A stretch of 6,512 bases of DNA. It comes from Rhizobacter sp. (lineage in GTDB: Bacteria > Pseudomonadota > Gammaproteobacteria > Burkholderiales > Burkholderiaceae_C). Below are positions 1 to 6,512 of this stretch, in pieces (positions within the stretch are counted from its first letter, which is position 1; each line of letters starts with the position of its first letter). The notes under the pieces were generated by a model, which saw only the letters and a list, made by a program, of their open reading frames with translations, was not told the DNA's origin and ran no database searches. Location of the stretch: NCBI GenBank assembly GCA_025359585.1, contig JANYFX010000224.1, positions 1 to 6,512 on the forward strand, in the 5' to 3' direction. The position numbers and the translations under genes are program-made.

Positions 1-479
<479 letters not shown>

Positions 480-540
480 CCGGTTCTCTCGGTGGCAAGG
501 GGCGCAGGGCGCGCCCGTGCTTGCTTCGGCAAAAGTTTCG

Positions 541-546
541 ATTATA
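541..546 (-). promoter_or_regulatory. Candidate -10 box of the alaS promoter
   Basis: The minus strand reads TATAAT here, a perfect sigma-70 -10 hexamer, about 62 bp upstream of the alaS start codon and in a GC-rich stretch where such a match is unlikely by chance. It implies a leader of roughly 55 nt. No good -35 is visible: the nearest TTG-like hexamer is TTGTGC at 572-567, with an overlong 20-bp spacer. The call therefore rests on the -10 and its position. alaS probably has its own promoter and does not depend on read-through from the regulator gene. Confidence 0.5.
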
Positions 547-550
547 GAAA

Positions 551-568
551 GGCGCCCGCGCAGGGCGC
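551..568 (-). terminator. Possible weak terminator of the regulator gene
   Basis: Reading the minus strand downstream of the regulator stop codon, GCGCCC (568-563), a 5-nt loop (562-558) and GGGCGC (557-552) form a 6-bp GC-only stem. It is followed by CCTTTCTATAAT, which has only three consecutive T residues. That tract is too poor for a confident intrinsic terminator. The hairpin sits 18 bp past the stop codon and ends just before the alaS -10 box, so it could partly insulate alaS from regulator transcription. Confidence 0.3.
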
Positions 569-585
569 ACAAAGCGGCGAACCGC

Positions 586-2001
586 TCAGGCCGCCGCGCC
601 CTGCGCGTGCAGGCGAATCTGTTCGGCCAGAAAAACGAACAGGCGCGCGTCGTCGCTGAAGGCCACGTTGAAACGCAGCCAGCCCGTGGGGCGCGGCTCG
701 GTCAGGAAAAGGTGGCCAGGCCCGAGCAAAATGCCGGCGCCGGCCGCCTGCTGTGCCAGCGGCGCGCTGTCGGCCAGATCGGGGTGGCGCGCCCACAGGT
801 ACATGCCGGCCTTGGGCTCGCTGAACAGCTCGAAGCCGAGCCCGTTCAGGTGCTGCGCGACGCTGCCGTGCGCCTGCGCCAGCCGATCGCGCAACGCCTT
901 GAGGTGCTTGCGCCAGCGCCCTTCGGAGAGCGCGCCGAAGGCGAGCCGCTCGGTGATGTCGGACGAGGTCAGCCCCGACACCATCTTCAGCTGCGCCAGC
1001 TCGTCGAGCAGTTCGGGCCGGGCCACGACATAACCGACCCGGATGTTGGGCGAGATCGTCTTCGAGTAGCTGCCGACATAAACGACACGCCGCATCTGGT
1101 CGAGGCTGGCCAGGGAAGACCGCGGTTCGGGGTCGAGGTCGGCGTAGATGTCGTTCTCGACCAGCGCCAGATCGTATTTTTCGGCCAGCTGCAACACACG
1201 GTGCAATTGCGCCGCCGTGGCCACCGAGTTGCTCGGGCTCTGCAGGCGCGGCTGGGTGAAGAAGGCCTTGGGGCGGTGCAGCACGATCAGCGCCTCGAGC
1301 GCCTCCAGGTCGTAGCCGTGCGGCGCGCGTGGCACGCCCACCAGCCGCGCCCCGAGAAAACGCAGCATGAACATCAGGTTCGGGTAACCGGGGTCGTCGA
1401 CCAGCACGGTGTCACCGGGGCGCACCAGGCAGCGCGCCGCCAGATCGAGCGCCTGGCTGGAGCCCTGGGTCAGCAGGATGTTCTCGGCGCCGAGCACGAT
1501 CTGGCGTTCGGCCAGGGCTTCGGCGATCAGCATGCGCAGCGCCATGTGGCCATGCGGCAGGCCGTATCCGCCGATCTCGGCACCGTCGCTGGCAAGGTGG
1601 CGCAGGCTGCGGCGCACCCCCTCCTCGAACAGCCAGTCGTTGGGCAGCCAGCCGCAGCCGGGCTTGAGTTCGAGGTTGCGGCTCTCGAAGATCTGGCGCA
1701 GGTACCAGCTCGCGTCGAAACGCAGGTCGGCGCTGGGCGCTTCGCCCGGCAGCATGCTGGTGCCGGCACGGCGCTTGACGAAGAAGCCCGCGTTCGAGCG
1801 CGACTCTACCCAGCCCTGCGCCACCAGCCGGTCATAGGCTTCGACCACCGTGAACACGCTGACCGAGTGGGTGGCAGCCAGGGCGCGGATCGAGGGCAGC
1901 TTGGTGCCGGCGCGCAGCGCCTGTTCGCCGATCAGGCGCCGAAAGCCGTCGACGATCTGGCTGACCAGCGGTGTGCTCGATCCGGGGTGGAGGGTGATCA
2001 T
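586..2001 (-). CDS. MocR/GabR-type transcriptional regulator (GntR winged helix plus aminotransferase-like domain)
   Basis: A 471-residue DNA-binding regulator, of usual length for the MocR subfamily. Residues about 10-76 form the GntR winged helix, with the recognition region LPSIRALAATHSVSVFTVVEAY at 35-56 and a wing ending NAGFFVKRR. Residues about 105-465 form a fold-type I aminotransferase-like domain. The PLP-lysine is K314 in SYSKTISP, and R443 in GWLRFNVAF is the likely carboxylate-binding arginine. The usual pyridine-nitrogen Asp position (VEDD..Y in relatives) is N283 here (VENDIY), and the NPTG loop is replaced by SPSN at 255-258. Such proteins sense PLP adducts of an amine or amino acid and seldom act as true aminotransferases. 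The divergent gabT makes a GabR-like role likely. The ATG at 2001 was chosen because the winged helix starts about ten residues later. A GTG at 2073 would add 24 residues with no clear ribosome site and would run through the repeats between the genes. Neither start has a good Shine-Dalgarno. Confidence 0.92.
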   Translation of the reverse strand: MITLHPGSSTPLVSQIVDGFRRLIGEQALRAGTKLPSIRALAATHSVSVFTVVEAYDRLVAQGWVESRSNAGFFVKRRAGTSMLPGEAPSADLRFDASWYLRQIFESRNLELKPGCGWLPNDWLFEEGVRRSLRHLASDGAEIGGYGLPHGHMALRMLIAEALAERQIVLGAENILLTQGSSQALDLAARCLVRPGDTVLVDDPGYPNLMFMLRFLGARLVGVPRAPHGYDLEALEALIVLHRPKAFFTQPRLQSPSNSVATAAQLHRVLQLAEKYDLALVENDIYADLDPEPRSSLASLDQMRRVVYVGSYSKTISPNIRVGYVVARPELLDELAQLKMVSGLTSSDITERLAFGALSEGRWRKHLKALRDRLAQAHGSVAQHLNGLGFELFSEPKAGMYLWARHPDLADSAPLAQQAAGAGILLGPGHLFLTEPRPTGWLRFNVAFSDDARLFVFLAEQIRLHAQGAAA

Positions 2002-2049
2002 TCTTCGCGTCGTGGGGTCGCAGGCAGGGTGCACCGTATCAGGGCTTGC

Positions 2050-2125
2050 GTGTACAGGCGGCGGCGCCTGCACAGTGCATTGCTGATTGTCGATGGGTGT
2101 ACATGGTATTCGCAGCGCGCAGTGC
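2050..2125 (+). repeat. Composite direct repeat with a 47-bp period; candidate MocR operator
   Basis: Two copies of a two-part motif lie exactly 47 bp apart. The first part, GTGTACA, is identical at 2050-2056 and 2097-2103. The second part is GCACAGTGC at 2070-2078 and GCGCAGTGC at 2117-2125 (eight of nine bases shared). The 13 bp between the parts are largely unlike in the two copies. MocR proteins such as Bacillus GabR are known to bind paired direct repeats in the divergent region next to their target gene, so this arrangement suits a regulator site. The assignment to this regulator is inferred. Confidence 0.5.
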
Positions 2126-2126
2126 C

Positions 2127-2132
2127 TAAAGT
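2127..2132 (+). promoter_or_regulatory. Weak candidate -10 box for gabT
   Basis: TAAAGT matches four of six positions of TATAAT. It lies one base after the second copy of the direct repeat. A start of transcription near 2139 would give a leader of about 20 nt that still contains the gabT ribosome site. The place where a -35 should be (near 2104-2109, TGGTAT) is poor and overlaps the repeat, which would fit an activator-dependent promoter. This is tentative. Confidence 0.25.
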
Positions 2133-2147
2133 GCGCCCTTCACCAAC

Positions 2148-2153
2148 GGGGAG
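2148..2153 (+). promoter_or_regulatory. Shine-Dalgarno of gabT
   Basis: GGGGAG ends 5 bp before the ATG at 2159. It favours that start over in-frame upstream codons from 2087, whose translation would cross the repeats and has no family similarity. Confidence 0.7.
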
Positions 2154-2158
2154 AAACC

Positions 2159-3460
2159 ATGCACCGCGAACCCCACATCACGAACCAGACGAACGCCGCG
2201 CTGATGGCCCGCCGCCGTGCCGCCGTGGTTCGCGGCGTAGGCCAGGCGCATGAAATCTTCGTCGCCCGCGCGCAGAACGCCGAGCTGTGGGACGTGGAAG
2301 GAAAACGTTACCTCGACTTTGCCGGCGGCATCGCCGTGCTCAACACCGGGCACTGCCACCCGCAGATCATCGACGCGGTCAAGGCTCAGCTCGAGCTGTA
2401 CACGCACACCTGTTTCCAGGTCGTGGCCTACGAGCCGTATGTGGAACTGGCGGAGCGTCTCAACTCGCTCGCGCCGGGCCACTTCGACAAGAAGACGCTG
2501 TTCCTGACGACCGGCTCCGAGGCGGTCGAAAACGCCGTGAAGATCGCGCGCTCGTTCACCAAGCGCCCCGGCGTGATCGCCTTCAACGGCGGCTACCATG
2601 GCCGCACCCTGCTCACGCTGGGCCTGACCGGCAAGGTCGCGCCATACAAGACCGGCTTCGGCCCTTTCCCCGCCGAGGTGTACCACGCGCTGTTCCCGAA
2701 CGAGCTGCACGGCGTGAGCGTGGACGACGCGCTGCGCTCGGTCGAGCTGCTGTTCAAGAACGACATCGAAGCCGAGCGCGTGGCGGCTTTCATCGTCGAG
2801 CCGGTGCAGGGCGAAGGCGGTTTCTACATCGCGCCACCGGCCTTCATCGCCGGGCTGAAGGCACTGGCCGACCGGCACGGCATCTTGCTGATCGCCGACG
2901 AAGTGCAGACCGGCGCCGGCCGCACCGGCACCTGGTTCGCCAGCGAGCAGTGGCCGGTGGCGCCCGACCTGATCGCCAGCGCCAAGTCGCTGGCCGGTGG
3001 CTTCCCGCTCTCGGCCGTGGTCGGCCGCGCCGAGGTGATGGACGCACCCGCCGCCGGCGGACTGGGCGGGACCTATGCCGGCAGCCCGATCGGCTGCGCC
3101 GCGGCACTGGCCGTGCTGAAGGTGTTCGAAGACGAAAAGCTGCTGCAGCGCTGCCACGCGCTGGGCGAGCGCCTGCGCGCCGGTCTGCACGCCATCGCCG
3201 CCAAGCTGCCGGCGATCGGCGACGTGCGCGGCCTGGGCGCGATGCTTGCAATCGAATTGTTCAAGGGCGGCGACCTGCAGCAGCCCGACGCCGAGCTCAC
3301 GAAACGTGTCGTCGCCGAAGCGGCACGGCGTGGTCTCATACTCTTGTCTTGCGGCACGAACGGCAACGTGATCCGGATCCTGGTGCCGCTGACCGCGCCC
3401 GACGCGCACATCGACGAAGGCCTGCAGATCCTGGCCCGGAGTTTCGAAGCCGTGTCCTGA
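2159..3460 (+). CDS. gabT: 4-aminobutyrate aminotransferase
   Basis: A 433-residue cytoplasmic class III aminotransferase that moves the amino group of GABA to 2-oxoglutarate, giving succinate semialdehyde and glutamate. The key residues of E. coli GabT, as I recall its numbering, are all found at a constant offset of +8: I58, the G119-S120 phosphate loop (TTGSEAVENAVK), Y146 and R149 in GYHGRT, E219 in EPVQGEGGF, D247 and Q250 in ADEVQTG, the PLP-lysine K276 in ASAKSLAGG, T305 in GGTYAGSP, and R406 in NVIRILVP. This makes the GabT/PuuE group far more likely than ornithine or acetylornithine aminotransferase. 5-aminovalerate may also be accepted, as by many GabT enzymes. The start is set by the GGGGAG ribosome site. 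It is probably the first gene of the operon, with the transporter ATPase starting 31 bp after its stop. No truncation or odd residue was seen. Confidence 0.95.
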   Translation: MHREPHITNQTNAALMARRRAAVVRGVGQAHEIFVARAQNAELWDVEGKRYLDFAGGIAVLNTGHCHPQIIDAVKAQLELYTHTCFQVVAYEPYVELAERLNSLAPGHFDKKTLFLTTGSEAVENAVKIARSFTKRPGVIAFNGGYHGRTLLTLGLTGKVAPYKTGFGPFPAEVYHALFPNELHGVSVDDALRSVELLFKNDIEAERVAAFIVEPVQGEGGFYIAPPAFIAGLKALADRHGILLIADEVQTGAGRTGTWFASEQWPVAPDLIASAKSLAGGFPLSAVVGRAEVMDAPAAGGLGGTYAGSPIGCAAALAVLKVFEDEKLLQRCHALGERLRAGLHAIAAKLPAIGDVRGLGAMLAIELFKGGDLQQPDAELTKRVVAEAARRGLILLSCGTNGNVIRILVPLTAPDAHIDEGLQILARSFEAVS

Positions 3461-3491
3461 ACCTGCCACCCAATAGCTGCCAACAACCGCC

Positions 3492-4649
<1,158 letters not shown>

Positions 4650-4682
4650 CACCCGATTCGAAGTTTTTCCCCCACCCTCCAC

Positions 4683-4688
4683 AGGAGA
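4683..4688 (+). promoter_or_regulatory. Strong Shine-Dalgarno of the binding-protein gene
   Basis: AGGAGA lies 10 bp before the ATG at 4699. It is the best ribosome site among the transporter genes, in keeping with binding proteins being made in excess over the membrane parts. Confidence 0.7.
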
Positions 4689-4698
4689 AGTCGACACC

Positions 4699-5727
4699 AT
4701 GAACAAGAGCATCCTGGCCGCACTGCTTGCGACCGTCATTTCGTTGCCGGCACTGGCCCAGCAACAGATCACCGTCGTGAACTTCGGTGGCGCCAACGCC
4801 AACGCGCAGAAGAAGGCCTACTACGAGCCCTTCGAGAAGACCGGCACCAAGGTCGTCGCGGTCGAATACAACGGCGAGCAGGCCAAGATCAAGGTCATGG
4901 TCGAGACCAAGAAAGTGACCTGGGACGTGGTCGAGGTCGAGTCACCCGACGTGGCACGCGGCTGCGACGAAGGCCTGTTCGAGAAGCTCGACTACAGCAA
5001 GATCGGCAACAAGGCCGACTTCAACCCGGCAGCGGTCACCGAGTGCGGCATCGGCGTGTTCGTGTGGTCGACCGTGATGGCCTACAACGGCGACAAGCTC
5101 AAGGACGGCCCCAAGACCTGGGCCGACTTCTGGGACACCAAGAAGTACCCCGGCAAGCGTGTCATGCGCAAGGGCGCGCGCTACAACCTCGAATTCGCGC
5201 TGATGGCCGAAGGCGTGAAGCCCGGCGACGTGTACAAGGTGCTCGCCACCAAGGAAGGCGCCGAGCGCGCGTTCAAGAAATTGACCGAGCTGAAGAGCAG
5301 CATCCAGTGGTGGGAAGCCGGCGCACAGCCGCCGCAGTTTCTGGTGGCCGGCGACGTGACCATGACGACCGTCTACAACGGCCGCATCGACGCCGCCAAC
5401 CGCGACGGCAAGAACCTGAAGATCACCTGGATGGGCGGCATCTACGACCTCGACTACTGGGTCATCCCGAAGGGCGCGCCGAACAAGGACGCTTCGCTGA
5501 AGTTCATCGCTTTCGCCAGCACGCCCGAAGCGCAGGCCGAGTACGCGAAGAACATCGCCTACGGCCCGACCAACAACAAGGCGCTGGCCAAGCTCGACGC
5601 CAAGGTGCTCGACAACCTGCCGACCTCGCCCGCCAACTCGAAGGACGCGCTGCAGTTCAACCTCAAGTTCTGGGCCGACCAGGGCGAGGACCTCGAGAAG
5701 CGTTTCGCTTCCTGGGCCACGAACTGA
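4699..5727 (+). CDS. Periplasmic solute-binding protein of an ABC importer, PotD/PotF-like
   Basis: A 342-residue extracytoplasmic binding protein. It opens with a Sec signal peptide: MNK, a hydrophobic core at about residues 5-16, and an ALA cleavage site after residue 20. There is no lipobox cysteine, so it should be a soluble periplasmic protein. The mature part begins ITVVNFGG and has the layout of the polyamine-type (spermidine/putrescine) cluster, including WDVVEVESPDVARGCDEGL at 75-93, TWADFWD at 140-146, IQWWEAGAQPPQFLVAGDV at 202-220 and YGPTNNKA at 288-295. C89 and C116 are the only mature cysteines and could form a disulfide. The ligand cannot be read from sequence alone. GABA or putrescine is suggested by the adjacent gabT and by known GABA-specific members of this cluster, such as Agrobacterium Atu4243 (from memory). 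Sarcosine, betaine or other amines remain possible. Confidence 0.9.
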   Translation: MNKSILAALLATVISLPALAQQQITVVNFGGANANAQKKAYYEPFEKTGTKVVAVEYNGEQAKIKVMVETKKVTWDVVEVESPDVARGCDEGLFEKLDYSKIGNKADFNPAAVTECGIGVFVWSTVMAYNGDKLKDGPKTWADFWDTKKYPGKRVMRKGARYNLEFALMAEGVKPGDVYKVLATKEGAERAFKKLTELKSSIQWWEAGAQPPQFLVAGDVTMTTVYNGRIDAANRDGKNLKITWMGGIYDLDYWVIPKGAPNKDASLKFIAFASTPEAQAEYAKNIAYGPTNNKALAKLDAKVLDNLPTSPANSKDALQFNLKFWADQGEDLEKRFASWATN

Positions 5728-5740
5728 GGCTGACTGATAA

Positions 5741-5769
5741 GGGGGCGGTCCGCATTGCGGCCTGCCCCC
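5741..5769 (+). other. Strong hairpin between the binding-protein and permease genes
   Basis: GGGGGCGGTCCGC (5741-5753), a 3-nt loop ATT (5754-5756) and GCGGCCTGCCCCC (5757-5769) can form a 13-position stem with one G-U pair and one U-C mismatch. No run of T follows (GGTTCGACAAC), so it is not a standard intrinsic terminator. Its position, 13 bp after one stop and 22 bp before the next ATG, resembles hairpins that protect the upstream mRNA end and allow more binding protein than permease to be made. That function is inferred. Confidence 0.6.
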
Positions 5770-5791
5770 GGTTCGACAACATCAACAGCCC

Positions 5792-6512
5792 ATGAGCGCC
5801 GCACTCGCACCCGCCCTGCTCGCCGCCGCCGCCGACCTCCAAGCGCTGCGGCGCCAGCTCGCGGGCGCCGATCGGCGCCGCAAGTGGCGCGCGTTTTCTC
5901 TCACGCTGCCTTTGCTGCTGTTCCTGCTGCTGACCTTTCTGGTGCCGATCGCCACGCTGCTCAAGCGCGCGGTCGAAAACCCCGAGGTCGCGAACGCGCT
6001 GCCGCGCACGGTCGTGGCATTGAAGGGCTGGCAGCGTGAAGGCACGCCCGAGGCCGAAGCCTTCGCGGCCGTCATCAAAGACCTGGGTGCCCTGCCCGAC
6101 AGCTCCGACGCCGGCGCCCTCGCACGCCGCCTCAACAGCGAAACCCCGGGCGCACGTTCGCTCGTGATGAACACCTTCAAGGCCTTGCCGCTGCAAGGCG
6201 CTGCCACGCCCGCCGACACAAAAGCCGCGCTGCTCGCGCTCGACGAGCGCTGGGGCGAGACCAAGTACTGGCGCGCGATCGCGAAGAACGGTTCGCGCTG
6301 GACACCCGACTACCTGCTCACCTCGGTCGACCTGCGGCGTGACGTGCAAGGCGCCATCGAACGTGTCGACCCCGAGCAGCGGGTGTTCGGCCGCATCCTC
6401 GTGCGCACCTTCGAGATCAGCGCCATCGTCACGCTCTGGGCGCTGCTGCTCGGCTACCCGCTCGCGTACTGGCTCAGCACGCTGCCGGCGCGCCATGCCA
6501 ACGTGCTGATGA
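5792..6512 (+). CDS. ABC transporter permease, PotB-like, first 240 residues (runs off right edge)
   Basis: The frame from the ATG at 5792 stays open to the end of the window: 240 codons plus one base. Residues 1-34 are probably cytoplasmic, with a basic cluster GADRRRKWR at 25-33. Residues about 35-57 form a first membrane segment (LTLPLLLFLLLTFLVPIATLL). A long polar region follows at about 58-202. A second membrane segment begins near 207 (EISAIVTLWALLLGYPLAYWL), where TLWALLLGYPLAYWL matches the start of the permease core in the PotB/CysU group. The protein would pair with a second permease, not in view, and dock on the upstream ATPase. E. coli PotB is only about 285 residues long and lacks such a large loop between the first two segments. 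The start has no clear Shine-Dalgarno and follows a strong hairpin. It was chosen because it is the first ATG upstream of the first membrane segment and directly follows the intergenic hairpin. Confidence 0.87.
   Translation, partial: MSAALAPALLAAAADLQALRRQLAGADRRRKWRAFSLTLPLLLFLLLTFLVPIATLLKRAVENPEVANALPRTVVALKGWQREGTPEAEAFAAVIKDLGALPDSSDAGALARRLNSETPGARSLVMNTFKALPLQGAATPADTKAALLALDERWGETKYWRAIAKNGSRWTPDYLLTSVDLRRDVQGAIERVDPEQRVFGRILVRTFEISAIVTLWALLLGYPLAYWLSTLPARHANVLM

Larger units (their letters stand above)
2002..2158. promoter_or_regulatory. Divergent control region between the regulator and gabT
   Basis: This 157-bp stretch separates the two divergent start codons and must hold both promoters. 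It is rich in TG(T/C)AC-like boxes: TGCAC at 2030-2034, TGTACA at 2051-2056, TGCACAGTGCA (a palindrome around a central A) at 2069-2079, and TGTACA at 2098-2103. An imperfect inverted repeat with 10-bp arms, one mismatch and a 4-bp centre spans 2051-2060 and 2065-2074. No strong sigma-70 promoter is seen on either strand, as expected for a promoter that needs an activator. That reading is inference from the family and the layout. Confidence 0.7.

Noticed and set aside
507..516. A perfect 10-bp palindrome, GGGCGCGCCC, in the alaS leader.
   Set aside because: Short G/C palindromes are frequent at this base composition and no second copy or conserved context was seen. A role in alaS autoregulation would be speculation.
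2087..2158. An upstream extension of gabT by 24 codons beginning at an ATG at 2087.
   Set aside because: It has no ribosome site, runs through the repeat region and lacks resemblance to GabT N-termini, whereas ATG 2159 has a good Shine-Dalgarno.
5663..6496. A 277-codon minus-strand open frame opposite the permease start.
   Set aside because: The plus-strand frame encodes clear membrane segments and a permease-like core, while the reverse frame is low-complexity with Gln/Arg runs.

Overview
This window reads as an ordinary chromosomal stretch from a GC-rich betaproteobacterium. The best guess is Burkholderiales (Comamonadaceae or a neighbouring family). That guess rests on roughly two-thirds GC by eye, strong G/C third-position bias, a conserved AlaS N-terminus, and the gene set; no database search was possible. 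No mobile element, CRISPR array, rRNA or tRNA gene was seen.

Layout. The 5' end of alaS (alanyl-tRNA synthetase) lies on the minus strand and runs off the left edge. Upstream of it on the same strand is a full-length MocR/GabR-type regulator, a GntR winged helix fused to an aminotransferase-like domain. A 157-bp divergent intergenic region (2002-2158) separates the regulator from a plus-strand gene set: gabT (4-aminobutyrate aminotransferase), an ABC transporter ATPase of the PotA type, a periplasmic solute-binding protein of the PotD/PotF type, and the first 240 codons of an inner-membrane permease cut by the right edge. The plus-strand gaps are 31, 49 and 64 bp, which suggests one operon.

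How the genes fit together. The binding protein would capture a small amine (GABA, putrescine or a related compound). The permease and ATPase would import it, and GabT would transaminate GABA to succinate semialdehyde. The divergently transcribed regulator would sense the substrate or its PLP adduct and control the operon. Succinate-semialdehyde dehydrogenase and the second permease expected for this family are not in view and may lie to the right.

The parts most worth a second look are a composite direct repeat with a 47-bp period in the divergent region (a candidate regulator site), an Asn at the usual PLP-anchoring Asp position in the regulator, a strong hairpin between the binding-protein and permease genes, and a periplasmic insertion of about 150 residues in the permease. 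I did not find convincing evidence of a wholly new system.
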